Position numbers and translations under genes: made by a program
Assembly: GCA_025210745.1 (NCBI GenBank)
Contig: JAOARC010000017.1
Location: 1 to 61,958 of the forward strand
Direction: 5' to 3'
Origin: Bacteriovoracaceae bacterium
GTDB lineage: Bacteria; Bdellovibrionota; Bacteriovoracia; Bacteriovoracales; Bacteriovoracaceae
Length of the DNA stretch: 61,958 nt
The notes under the pieces: model-generated
Databases searched by the model: none
Told to the model about the DNA's origin: nothing
What the model saw: only the letters and a program-made list of their open reading frames with translations
Part shown: in pieces, positions 26,608-35,400 of the stretch
Position numbering within the stretch: the first letter of the stretch is position 1
Layout of the letters: each line of letters begins with the position of its first letter

Positions 26608-27134
26608 TTGATCCCAATGAAAAAAATGACTTCCAAGACTTTGTTAATTCTATCGGAGTAAGTCCGTCAGAAAAGTTGAATAAAAAAATATTGCACTTTG
26701 TGAAAACAGATTTAGATCCATCTCACAAAGTAGTATTTGCAAAGCTACTTGGTATTCAAACATTTATCGGATTTTTAACTCTCACATTTTGTCCTCAATT
26801 TAAGATGAGTCTAACTAATGAGTACGATCTTTTCCATTACTTTCACCACAACTTTGGAGAAAGTATTTGTATGATAATATGTGGTTCAATTTTTATTGGA
26901 AGTGGGGCTTTGTTTGCTGCCTACTTACTAAATTCTAACGAGGTTAAAAAGATTAGAGAATCAAGAATTCTATACTACACCTCTATATCTATAATTTCTC
27001 TATCAGCTTTTTTCTTATTAGGATCAGATATATATCTAAAACTTACTATATTTTGGCTGATAGGTTCTACAGTTGGCGGTATAGTCATGTTTGAACTAAA
27101 TAGATTTATCAGAAAAGCGGTTTTTAATTATTAA
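26604..27134 (+). CDS. probable membrane anti-sigma factor with a Cys/His/Met periplasmic loop
   Basis: A protein of 176 residues beginning at GTG, overlapping the sigma gene stop. An N-terminal cytoplasmic part (about 1-43) could hold the sigma factor, then come four hydrophobic helices (about 45-62, 88-110, 122-143, 146-165). The loop between helices 1 and 2 is notable: Cys63-Pro-Gln-Phe-Lys-Met68, then HYFHH (His78, 81, 82) and Cys89, Met90, Cys93 at the next helix. These are good copper ligands, so the protein may sense metal directly and release the sigma factor. No classical ZAS or anti-sigma domain is clear; the call rests on position, coupling and topology. Confidence 0.65.
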   Translation: MIDPNEKNDFQDFVNSIGVSPSEKLNKKILHFVKTDLDPSHKVVFAKLLGIQTFIGFLTLTFCPQFKMSLTNEYDLFHYFHHNFGESICMIICGSIFIGSGALFAAYLLNSNEVKKIRESRILYYTSISIISLSAFFLLGSDIYLKLTIFWLIGSTVGGIVMFELNRFIRKAVFNY

Positions 27135-27224
27135 TATTTATTATGTGATAAGGTTCTTTAGTCTCTTTAACTTAAAAATATAGCAAGAATCTCTTAATTA
27201 AGGCTAATATTGAACTTGAAGTTT

Positions 27225-28070
27225 TTAGTTACAGCTATTTGAACAACATGACTCTTTTACAGGCTTAGTCGTCTTAATTTTTGATAGCTTAATTATGCTA
27301 ATACCACCTCTAATTACTATGATAGAAACAACCCCTCCAATAATAAGGTCAGGGGCATTACTTTTAAGAAAATAAACCAATACACCAGAAATAATCACTC
27401 CTGTGTTAACGATTACATCATTAGCAGAGAATATCCAACTGGCTTTCATGTGTACTTCACCATCTTTGTGCTTATGAATCAAAATAAGACATAATAAGTT
27501 TGCAATTAACGCTAATAAGGAGATTACAATCATATAGCTTGATAATGGCTCACTACCATAATAAAACTTTCGTCCAACTTCAATTAAACATAGTAAACCT
27601 AGTGTTATCTGCATGATACCACTAAAGTATGCAGCTTTATGCTTCATAGCTAATGATCTTCCTACAGCATACAAGCTTAGCCCATACACGAAAGAGTCTG
27701 CTAACATATCAAGGCCATCAGCGACTAAGCCAGTAGATTCTGCATATATGCCTATAATGATTTCAATAATGAACATCGTAAAGTTTATGATAAGTAAGTA
27801 TTTTAAAGTTCTAGCCTCAACACTTGGTGCAATCTCAGGAACTTCATTTTCAGATACTTCCTCAAAGATAATAAGTTCGCCTGGTAAAGAAATTGATTTT
27901 AAAGCAGCAAGTATTCTCTGGTTATCTATATCATGATAAAAATGAACAATCCTAGAATCTAAATCAAACTCCATTTTAGCATTTCCATCTAAACCTTCCA
28001 TAAGCCCTTCAATCATTTTTATCTCTGAGGGACAGTCCATTTTACTTATTTTAATTGTTGATTTATACAT
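27225..28070 (-). CDS. CDF-family transporter with HMA-like N-terminal domain and altered metal site
   Basis: A protein of 281 residues from ATG at 28070 (a TTG at 28082 lies inside the upstream gene). The N-terminus (KISKMDCPSEIKMIEGLMEG, then about 70 residues) resembles a ferredoxin-like heavy-metal domain. The membrane part is cation-diffusion-facilitator type, with GLVADGLDMLADS in helix 2, where both Asp of the metal site survive. Helix 5 reads FSANDVIVNTG where HxxxD is expected: the His and second Asp are lost in that spacing. The tail ends CCSNSC, a possible metal hook. It is the last gene of the czc-like operon. Metal specificity is unclear. Confidence 0.75.
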   Translation of the reverse strand: MYKSTIKISKMDCPSEIKMIEGLMEGLDGNAKMEFDLDSRIVHFYHDIDNQRILAALKSISLPGELIIFEEVSENEVPEIAPSVEARTLKYLLIINFTMFIIEIIIGIYAESTGLVADGLDMLADSFVYGLSLYAVGRSLAMKHKAAYFSGIMQITLGLLCLIEVGRKFYYGSEPLSSYMIVISLLALIANLLCLILIHKHKDGEVHMKASWIFSANDVIVNTGVIISGVLVYFLKSNAPDLIIGGVVSIIVIRGGISIIKLSKIKTTKPVKESCCSNSCN

Positions 28071-28072
28071 AA

Positions 28073-28939
28073 TTACTCGCAAATAGACTCAAACTCTATT
28101 GTTGAATCTTCGACACCGTATTTCTTAAGAATTAACTTCATCTTAGCTCTTAATAAATCGACTTCTTTTATCATAGTATCACTTGGAACTTTAATATGAA
28201 AACTTAAATAGTAGGAAGTATCATCAATTGACAAGCCTTTAATAGCATGAATATCTTGTACTAAATCTAGTTCACTAACTTCATCCTTAAGCGAAGCCAA
28301 CTTCAAATCATCAGGAAATTTTTGTAAAAATATTGCTCCAACCTTTTTTAAGTTTTTGTAAACCCCCCTTAAAATAACAAGTGAGATTAGAATAGATAAT
28401 ATAGAGTCTAGTTGATACCAAGGTTTAAAGAGTAAAATTATACTCACGATTAAAACTGCAACCCAGCCAAGTAAATCTTCAAAAAGATGATACATAACCA
28501 TTTTGGAGTTCAATCCTTCATCTTTAGATAATCTATATGCAGCAAAAGAATTCACACAAATGCCAAGAATTGCGAGGAAAATCATTCCTTCTGGTTTTAC
28601 GGCCTCAGGATTTAGAATTCGGCCTGTGGCTTCGTAGATGACATAAAGACTACCTAAAAATAATATTAGCCCGTTAATAAAAGCAGACAATATCGAAAAT
28701 CGTCTATAACCAAAGGTATAATTTTCATTTGCTTCTTTTTGGCTAAGTTTTTCTGCAAAATATGAAAATAGTAGTGCAAGACTATCTCCGAAGTCATGTA
28801 TTGCATCTGAAATAATTGCAACACTATTAGTATAATAGCCTCCGATAAGCTCAATTATAGCAAAAGTGAAATTTAGAAAGAAAGCAACTAAAATATTTTT
28901 ACTTCCATGATGGTGATTATGGCCATGATGATTACCCAC
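28073..28939 (-). CDS. czcD: CzcD-type CDF zinc/cobalt/cadmium exporter
   Basis: A 288-residue cation diffusion facilitator with His-rich N-terminus (NHHGHNHHHG), six membrane helices and both metal-site motifs intact: SDAIHDFGDS in helix 2 and YHLFEDLLGW in helix 5. The cytoplasmic domain has HAIKGLSIDDTSYYLSFHI. CzcD exchanges Zn(II), Co(II) or Cd(II) for protons across the inner membrane and feeds the RND pump. It overlaps the DUF3703 gene upstream by 8 bases and ends three bases from the start of the second CDF gene. Confidence 0.92.
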   Translation of the reverse strand: MGNHHGHNHHHGSKNILVAFFLNFTFAIIELIGGYYTNSVAIISDAIHDFGDSLALLFSYFAEKLSQKEANENYTFGYRRFSILSAFINGLILFLGSLYVIYEATGRILNPEAVKPEGMIFLAILGICVNSFAAYRLSKDEGLNSKMVMYHLFEDLLGWVAVLIVSIILLFKPWYQLDSILSILISLVILRGVYKNLKKVGAIFLQKFPDDLKLASLKDEVSELDLVQDIHAIKGLSIDDTSYYLSFHIKVPSDTMIKEVDLLRAKMKLILKKYGVEDSTIEFESICE

Positions 28940-29282
28940 TAGTTTCCTCCATCACTTTGCTTAGCTCTTCTGGAATTTCCATTTTTTTAAGAGCACTCAC
29001 ATTACTTCCTCCTGTATTTCCAGTAGGAACAACTCCAACAAATGACCCCAAAATACCTAGAGGTAGTCTAATAAGCTGCCCGACGACTTCTTTTAAGTCT
29101 TTTTTGATGAATCCAACTTTCAACATATACCAATGTGATAGTGTATGTGGAACAACATAGTATTGACCAAGGACATGACTCCTTTCAAGGTGATAGAAAG
29201 CTTTATCAAGATCTTTGTTCTTAATAAGTGATTTAGAAAGGTTTAATTCTTTATAAAAAGCTTCTTTTAAACTTTTATGCAT
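28932..29282 (-). CDS. DUF3703 protein
   Basis: A protein of 116 residues from ATG at 29282 (a TTG two codons earlier also fits). Conserved pattern: HLERSHVLGQYYVVPHTLSHW, then VVGQLIRLPLGILGS and VVPTGNTGGSNVSAL, the signature of the DUF3703 family that travels with czc and other metal-efflux genes. Several histidines could bind metal. No signal peptide, so cytoplasmic. It overlaps both czcA and czcD, which argues for tight coupling. The biochemical role is unknown. Confidence 0.85.
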   Translation of the reverse strand: MHKSLKEAFYKELNLSKSLIKNKDLDKAFYHLERSHVLGQYYVVPHTLSHWYMLKVGFIKKDLKEVVGQLIRLPLGILGSFVGVVPTGNTGGSNVSALKKMEIPEELSKVMEETSG

Positions 29283-32200
29283 TCTCAACTCCTAAATTTG
29301 GCTGCATATACTTAAAAAATAATCTGTAAAGACTTGGTATTACTATTAAGGTTAAAAGTGTCGCTGTAAAGATGCCACCTACAACAACTGTGGCTAAGGG
29401 TTTTTGAACCTCTGCACCAAGCCCCGTTGAAAACATCATTGGCAGAAAACCAAAGATATCAGTCAAAGCAGTCATCAAAACTGGACGTAGTCTAGTCATT
29501 GCTCCTTCTTTAACAACATCATCAGGAGACTTTCCATCCCTAATTAATCTGTTAAAATAAGTAACAAGAACAACACCATTTAAAATACTAATACCAGAAA
29601 GTGCAATAAAGCCAACACCAGCAGAAATACTAAAAGGCATTCCAAAAATATTTAATGAAACGACTCCTCCAATTAATGCCATAGGTGCACAAGCAAAAAT
29701 TAACAATACTTGAGAAAAGTTTCTAAAAGCAGCATACAGCATCCCAATAATAATCAACATGGCCAATGGAACTAAAATAGCAAGCCTTTGCTTAGCACTT
29801 TGTAGGTTTTTAAAACTTCCACCCCATTCTATATAGTAACCTTCTGGAAGTTTAACATTTTTTTCAACTTTAGACTTTGCCTCATTAACAAATGACTCAA
29901 TATCTCTAGTTTCTGGGTTAATTAAAACAGCAACTCTACGCTGCGAATTTTCTCTAGCTACAGCTGTGAATGTTTCAACAAAGTTAATATCTGCAACCTG
30001 TTCAATTGGAACAGTATACCCATCAGAAATACCCACAGGAAGTTGGCTTATTGTAAATACATCTTTCCTTTCATCTTCAGATAACCTTGTGACAATTGGA
30101 AACTTCCTAACACCCTCATATACATGGCCAATTTCTTTTCCACCTATTGCTGTATTAATAACATCTAGGACTGGTCTTGCTGTAACACCTAGTTGTGCAA
30201 GTTCTTCCATCTTTGGAGTGTATTGAAGCATTGGAGACTTACCTTTTGACTCAGACTCTGCTTCTCCAGAGCCTTCTATTTGACTTACAATCTCAGCAAC
30301 TTCTTTAGAGTAAGCTGTTATCTTATCTAAATCTTCTCCAAATATTTTAGCTGAAACATCCGCTCTAGTTCCCTCTAATAGTTCATTAAATCGAAGCTCA
30401 ACTGGTTGGGACACCATTATCACTTGGCCAGGAATACTCAACTCGAGTTTTTCTTTAACGGCATTAATTAAGTCTTTTTTAGATTTAATTTTACTATCTT
30501 TTGGCCAACTATCACGAGGATAAAGCATTACATAAGAATCAGATATATTAACCCCCATCGGATCTGTTGCAACCTCTGCAGCACCAGTTCTAGCGAAAAC
30601 GTTTTGAACTTGTGGGAATTTTTTTACAACTTTCTCTGAAAGCATCTGAAGTTTTACAGAGTTTTCAGTATTAATATTTGCAGGTCTAATAAACTGTAAT
30701 GCAAAATCTCCTTCATCCAATTGTGGTATGAACTCTGACCCCATTTGAGAAAACATGGTAACACCAGCAAGAATGGATGTTACGCCAATCCCCAAAACAA
30801 CTTTTTTAAATTTAAGAGCAATATTAAGTACAGGAGAAAACCCTTTTTCAGCTAAACTCATTAAGAAAGGTTTTTTATCTCTCGTTTTTCCACTTAAAAA
30901 TGTAGCCGCAAGAGCAGGAACTAATGTAAATGATAAAAACAATGCTGAGCAAAGCGCCATAATAAATGTCTGTGCCATTGGCCCAAACATTTTCCCTTCG
31001 ACACCTGTAAGTGCAAATAGTGGAACAAAAACGATTATAACAATTAACTCGCCGAACCCAGCTGCCGACCTTATTTCAATTGCAGCCTGAGTAACATATT
31101 CTTTTACTTCTTTTCTAGTAAGCTCTCTACCAAGTCTTTTCCCTTCCTTTTGTAATTTATGCACACAATTTTCAACGACAATTACTGCTCCATCAACAAT
31201 AATACCAAAATCGAGTGCACCTAAACTCATCAAATTACCCGAGACATTTTGCCATTTCATCAAAATAAATGTCACTAATAATGAAATAGGTATAATAATA
31301 GATGTTATAATTGCTGCCCGAATATTACCAACTAACATTAGAAGAAAGAGGATTACAAGACCTGCTCCCATAAGTAAGTTATGCTCAACAGTCCCTAATG
31401 TTGCATCAACCATATTAGATCTATTATAAAGAACATCAATCTTTACCCATGAAGGAATATCCTTTTTAATTTGATTTAATTTTTTATTAACATCATCAGA
31501 CACCGTTCGACTATTTTCACCTAAAAGCATGAAGGCAGTACCAATGATACTTTCTTCCCCATTTACAGTCGCTGCACCAGTTCTTATCTGTTTATCATAT
31601 CTAACTTTTGCTATATCCTTGATCTTAATAACCTGATATGAAGAAAGCCTTTTAACTACAACATTTTCAATATCGGAGAATTTTTTTAAAAGTCCAACAC
31701 CTCTAACTAATAACTGTTCTCCCGTTTGCTGAATGTACCCACCACCAACATTTAGGTTTGTTTCTTCTATTGCATTCTCAATATCCTCAAAATGAAGACC
31801 AAACTTAGACATTTTTTCAATATTGGGCTGTATGAAAAATTGTTTTTCATATCCTCCAATAGTATTAACCTCTGTTACTCCTTTAACTGTCAGTAGTCTT
31901 GGTTTTATAAACCAATCTTGTAGAGATCTTAATTCCATTAACTGTACAAGTCTTTTTTCAGGATCACTTTCAGGCTTTTTAGCTGCTACGGAGTAATGAA
32001 ATATTTCCCCTAAGCCTGTGCTTATTGGCCCCATTTCAGGAACAACCCCATCAGGAAGTTCTAAATTTTGTAATTTCTCACTTACAAGTTGACGAGCAAT
32101 TAAAATTTCAACATCTTCTTTAAAGATTACTGTAACCTGAGAAATTCCAAACCTAGAAATTGATCGTATTGTTTCAACACCAGGAATCCCGTTCATTGAA

Positions 32201-32412
32201 TATTCAATTGGAAACGTAACCATCCTCTCAATTTCTTCAGGCACTAGACCTTTAACAGGGGTATTTATTTGAACTTGCGTATTAGTAATATCAGGTACAG
32301 CATCAATAGATAAAGTTTGAAAAGACCTATATCCAAAAACTAATAATAGTAATGTTCCCATAAATACAAACATTCTATTATTAACAGAAAACTGTATAAT
32401 TTTGTTAATCAT
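29275..32412 (-). CDS. czcA: CzcA-type heavy-metal RND pump (Zn/Co/Cd)
   Basis: A 1045-residue HME-RND pump. The fourth helix reads LDFGIIVDGAVIVVEN with Asp401, Asp407 and Glu413, the diagnostic D-D-E set of the HME1 (Czc) group for divalent Zn, Co and Cd. It exports metal from the periplasm or cytoplasm using the proton gradient. It is preceded in the operon by a short adaptor-like protein and two TolC-family proteins. A full-length CzcB adaptor is missing in this operon, which is unusual. Confidence 0.93.
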   Translation of the reverse strand: MINKIIQFSVNNRMFVFMGTLLLLVFGYRSFQTLSIDAVPDITNTQVQINTPVKGLVPEEIERMVTFPIEYSMNGIPGVETIRSISRFGISQVTVIFKEDVEILIARQLVSEKLQNLELPDGVVPEMGPISTGLGEIFHYSVAAKKPESDPEKRLVQLMELRSLQDWFIKPRLLTVKGVTEVNTIGGYEKQFFIQPNIEKMSKFGLHFEDIENAIEETNLNVGGGYIQQTGEQLLVRGVGLLKKFSDIENVVVKRLSSYQVIKIKDIAKVRYDKQIRTGAATVNGEESIIGTAFMLLGENSRTVSDDVNKKLNQIKKDIPSWVKIDVLYNRSNMVDATLGTVEHNLLMGAGLVILFLLMLVGNIRAAIITSIIIPISLLVTFILMKWQNVSGNLMSLGALDFGIIVDGAVIVVENCVHKLQKEGKRLGRELTRKEVKEYVTQAAIEIRSAAGFGELIVIIVFVPLFALTGVEGKMFGPMAQTFIMALCSALFLSFTLVPALAATFLSGKTRDKKPFLMSLAEKGFSPVLNIALKFKKVVLGIGVTSILAGVTMFSQMGSEFIPQLDEGDFALQFIRPANINTENSVKLQMLSEKVVKKFPQVQNVFARTGAAEVATDPMGVNISDSYVMLYPRDSWPKDSKIKSKKDLINAVKEKLELSIPGQVIMVSQPVELRFNELLEGTRADVSAKIFGEDLDKITAYSKEVAEIVSQIEGSGEAESESKGKSPMLQYTPKMEELAQLGVTARPVLDVINTAIGGKEIGHVYEGVRKFPIVTRLSEDERKDVFTISQLPVGISDGYTVPIEQVADINFVETFTAVARENSQRRVAVLINPETRDIESFVNEAKSKVEKNVKLPEGYYIEWGGSFKNLQSAKQRLAILVPLAMLIIIGMLYAAFRNFSQVLLIFACAPMALIGGVVSLNIFGMPFSISAGVGFIALSGISILNGVVLVTYFNRLIRDGKSPDDVVKEGAMTRLRPVLMTALTDIFGFLPMMFSTGLGAEVQKPLATVVVGGIFTATLLTLIVIPSLYRLFFKYMQPNLGVENA

Positions 32413-32420
32413 TCTAGCTC

Positions 32421-33023
32421 CTAGTGTGAGTGGCCATATTCAGACTTATCTGTCGAGTACACATCAGTCACTCTTAATAAACCAACCCCATTAGTTACGA
32501 TTTGATCACCAAAATCAACTCCCTTAACCTTTACTAAATACTTACCTTTTATTTCTTTAACTAGCTTTACTTCAAGGAACTTAAAATATCCTCCTCTAAA
32601 TCGGTACAGTCCTTTAATATTTTTAGATGTCACTAATGTTGGCTTTTCAATTTCAAATTCATCCCCATCTACAGTCTTTAATTTCAACTCTAGTGATTTA
32701 ATTGCCTCTTTAGAAAGCTTAAAGCCTTTAACCTCATCTACAACCTCAATCGCCTTACCCTTTCCAAGAGCTTTTCCGTTACCATGTCCATGATCATCCT
32801 CACTACCATGTTTGTGACCTTTATGCTCGGAGTGGCTATCTTTTGAATGATTATGACCACTATGGTCATCGTGCCCCTTTTTATTTGAATGGTCATGCCC
32901 ATCATCATCACTATGTTGAGACGTTTTGTCGTGTTTATGACCAAAGTGATCATTTCCTTTTTCTGCAAATGCTAAGTTTATTATTACCAAGAATCCAATT
33001 ACAAATATATATTTTTTACTCAT
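32421..33023 (-). CDS. truncated CzcB-like His-rich periplasmic protein
   Basis: A protein of 200 residues with a signal peptide (about 1-20, AFA). Residues about 22-85 are a His/Asp-rich stretch (HGHKHD, DHSGHNHSKDSHSEH) suited to zinc buffering. The remainder (GFKLSKEAIKSLELKLKTV and VKGVDFGDQIVTNGVGLLRV) matches the start and the C-terminal membrane-proximal domain of metal-efflux adaptors, but the barrel-sandwich and alpha-hairpin core is absent. Normal CzcB has about 400-520 residues. It may work as a partial adaptor or metal buffer with CzcA. The frame is clean, so this is a stable short form and not a recent deletion. Confidence 0.75.
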   Translation of the reverse strand: MSKKYIFVIGFLVIINLAFAEKGNDHFGHKHDKTSQHSDDDGHDHSNKKGHDDHSGHNHSKDSHSEHKGHKHGSEDDHGHGNGKALGKGKAIEVVDEVKGFKLSKEAIKSLELKLKTVDGDEFEIEKPTLVTSKNIKGLYRFRGGYFKFLEVKLVKEIKGKYLVKVKGVDFGDQIVTNGVGLLRVTDVYSTDKSEYGHSH

Positions 33024-33489
33024 TGATAACTCCTAAATCTGATAATTTTGTTTTACATTGTTCATTTGAAACAATTTTCTCCAACTGAGACTTAGTTAGA
33101 GATTTCTTTAATCTATTTAGCATTGCTGAATATGACTTCAACTCTTCAGAACAAATATAAAATCCACTAACTGTACATTTTTTCATTATTTTCGAGTACT
33201 TCACTTCATCCAATAGTACTTCATCACATAGATTCTCATCAAAAAATCTCAAAAATTTTCTTTGTGTATAACGTTGCATTTTAGGATTATTTAAATAACT
33301 GTATGATATATCTTTAATTTTTGAAAAATACTCTTTTAGTTTTAATTGATTATCTTCCGTTAACTCTTGTGAAGAGACGACTTCAACTTTTTGTTTCAAA
33401 CCTTTCAACGACTTTATTTGGTTAAAAGTATCTCCATACTTACAAGAGCTTAAAAATAGAACTGAAGATATTAGTATTATATTTTTCAT
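33016..33489 (-). CDS. orphan lipoprotein in the czc-like operon
   Basis: A protein of 157 residues with a lipobox (LSSC, Cys about 16) followed by a helical Lys-rich domain with five further cysteines (CDEVLL, CTVSGFYIC, CKTK). I do not recognise a family. It overlaps the upstream TolC-like gene by 4 bases and the downstream adaptor-like gene by 8, so it is part of the operon. With cysteines in pairs it may bind metal or form disulfides in the periplasm. Confidence 0.6.
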   Translation of the reverse strand: MKNIILISSVLFLSSCKYGDTFNQIKSLKGLKQKVEVVSSQELTEDNQLKLKEYFSKIKDISYSYLNNPKMQRYTQRKFLRFFDENLCDEVLLDEVKYSKIMKKCTVSGFYICSEELKSYSAMLNRLKKSLTKSQLEKIVSNEQCKTKLSDLGVINE

Positions 33490-34739
33490 TTTCCCCCCTC
33501 ACTTAATACAGACTCAAGTTTTCCCTCTTTCTTTGAATAATCGCCGTTAAAGATAGATCTTTTAAGCTTTTCCATTGTATTAACAACTTCATACTTATAA
33601 TTTGTTAAAGAGATAGATGCATCAAATAAGTTTTCAATGCTTGTTAAGATTTCTAATGGAGGAATATTCATTCCTAAAACTAATTGAGTTCTAACTGCAT
33701 TATAATTGTCATTGGCCAATGCAAAACGCTCATTCTGATTATCAATGTTTTGAATGAAAGAATTAAAGTTATTAACAAGATTAAAAAGATTTTTTTTAAT
33801 AACTTCTTTAGTTGCTTTTGAATTCAAATCAATTATATGTCCCTGAGACTTGGCTATTCTTAAGGAACTTCCTAAGCCAAAACCTAATCCATCTTGAAGT
33901 GGTAGATTATTAAATACTCCACCTCCTACACCTCTTGAAGTTGTTGATGCTCCCAGAAAGGAAAAATATGCTTCTTTTCTTAAAAACCTCAATGAAGCCT
34001 TAATATATTGATATTGGTTTATCTCAGGGGCATTATCTAAAGCTCTGAAAATAAATGTCTCAAATGATATAGTCTGTAGTTCTTCGACTTTAGGTAAGCT
34101 TATACTCTCCAATGCTATGTTTTCTTCTTGAGGAATTCCCATCAAATACCCAATAGCTCTTTTCTCCTCAGAAACTAGCATATTAAGCGAACGGATATCC
34201 TCAGTAAGCTCTAGTTCCCTGATTTGCAAAAAGCGCAAGACCTGTGCTGGTACTTCACCAAATACAGCTCTGGTTTTAACAATATCTATTAATTCAGCGA
34301 CTTTATCCTTTTGGTCTTTTAACAAATTTAAGAAGTCTTGGTCTCTCAATGTATTTATATAAAGAAGTTTTGCAGTCATAACTTCATTGGCCCACAAAGC
34401 TCTATACTGTTCTTTTTGTGCAAGATAAAAAAGCTTACTTTGAGAAACTCTAAACCAGTTATTAGGCACTAAGAAAGGAGCAATATCTTGAACAATATCA
34501 ATAGCAGATGTCCAATCAAATGGAAGCTTCAAAATATTCCAGAAATTTAGTCTTGGTAGCAAATTTCTCTTGCTAAAGGTAATTGTCTCTTTTGCCTGAT
34601 ATATTCTTTGAGCATTTTCAAGAACATTGAAATTTGATTCTTTTACTTTTGTAGCAACCTCATCAAGAGTAATAACTTTTTCCTCAGCATACAAATTACC
34701 AAAGCAACTTAATAAGGTTATAATTAATAAGTATTTCAT
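33486..34739 (-). CDS. TolC-family outer-membrane protein (second in the operon)
   Basis: A protein of 417 residues with a signal peptide (about 1-18, LYA). TolC-like helices (NVLENAQRIYQAKETITFSKRNLLPRLNFW, FGEVPAQVLRFLQIRELELTE, and the C-terminal LGMNIPPLEILTSIENLFDASISL) indicate an outer-membrane efflux family protein. It is separate in sequence from the TolC-like gene at 35401, so this operon has two. The reason for two channels is unknown; one may pair with another pump. Confidence 0.7.
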   Translation of the reverse strand: MKYLLIITLLSCFGNLYAEEKVITLDEVATKVKESNFNVLENAQRIYQAKETITFSKRNLLPRLNFWNILKLPFDWTSAIDIVQDIAPFLVPNNWFRVSQSKLFYLAQKEQYRALWANEVMTAKLLYINTLRDQDFLNLLKDQKDKVAELIDIVKTRAVFGEVPAQVLRFLQIRELELTEDIRSLNMLVSEEKRAIGYLMGIPQEENIALESISLPKVEELQTISFETFIFRALDNAPEINQYQYIKASLRFLRKEAYFSFLGASTTSRGVGGGVFNNLPLQDGLGFGLGSSLRIAKSQGHIIDLNSKATKEVIKKNLFNLVNNFNSFIQNIDNQNERFALANDNYNAVRTQLVLGMNIPPLEILTSIENLFDASISLTNYKYEVVNTMEKLKRSIFNGDYSKKEGKLESVLSEGGK

Positions 34740-34741
34740 AA

Positions 34742-35392
34742 TTACTGCCTTTTCATTTTAAATTGATACTCTTTAGTACTAATACTTGATTCAAAGATAC
34801 CGCTCAATATATCAATTTGAGTTATTTCATTGAGACTTGCACTTCTAGCCAAACTTCTCGCTCGACTTAGAATAGTATCTCTATCTACTAATGACAGATC
34901 ATCTGAAACCATAAATTTAAAGATGTTTTTACAAGACTCCGAAATAATTTTTATTAATCCTTTTTCGATATCAGGCTTGTACCCTTCAATTGTACAACTT
35001 ACGGCACTATTAGAAACTCGAGGATTTTCTAATTTTACATGTAAATTTATTGCTAAGTTCTCTAGCTCATAATTTATTTCATCTAAAGTTCTTGTTCTAT
35101 CTGAAAAAGAAATAGGTATACTAGAGCTAATTTCAGCTTTAATAACAAAGTCTATCCCATCGACAGTTAAGTCTCCTAGATATGTACCTTCAATAGCTTC
35201 AATAAAGAACTTTCTTTTATTAAGATCTTTCTCCATTTTTTTAGCCCACTCTCTTTGATTTTGATTTTGAGCATTTAACTGCTCAGTAGATCTAATACTC
35301 TCTTGCTTCGCAAGCCTGTCATCGCCCCCCTTGCTACATGAAACAAAGATTAGAGCGATCGTTAATAACATAAACATATTTTTCATTTTCAT
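34742..35392 (-). CDS. orphan lipoprotein in the czc-like operon
   Basis: A protein of 216 residues with lipobox FVSC (Cys about 19) and an AAAGGA ribosome site. After a charged linker comes a domain of mixed alpha/beta sequence (FFIEAIEGTYLGDLTVDGIDFVIKAEI, SAVSCTIEGYKPDIEKGLIKI) with no family I recognise. It lies 8 bases after czcC-like and 2 bases before the second TolC-like gene, so it is co-expressed. Confidence 0.6.
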   Translation of the reverse strand: MKMKNMFMLLTIALIFVSCSKGGDDRLAKQESIRSTEQLNAQNQNQREWAKKMEKDLNKRKFFIEAIEGTYLGDLTVDGIDFVIKAEISSSIPISFSDRTRTLDEINYELENLAINLHVKLENPRVSNSAVSCTIEGYKPDIEKGLIKIISESCKNIFKFMVSDDLSLVDRDTILSRARSLARSASLNEITQIDILSGIFESSISTKEYQFKMKRQ

Positions 35393-35400
35393 TTCCTTTG

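Noticed and set aside
32738..32968. A second minus-strand frame inside the His-rich adaptor-like gene
   Set aside because: It is a shifted reading of the GAT/CAT-rich repeat that encodes the His/Asp stretch; no start or ribosome site.
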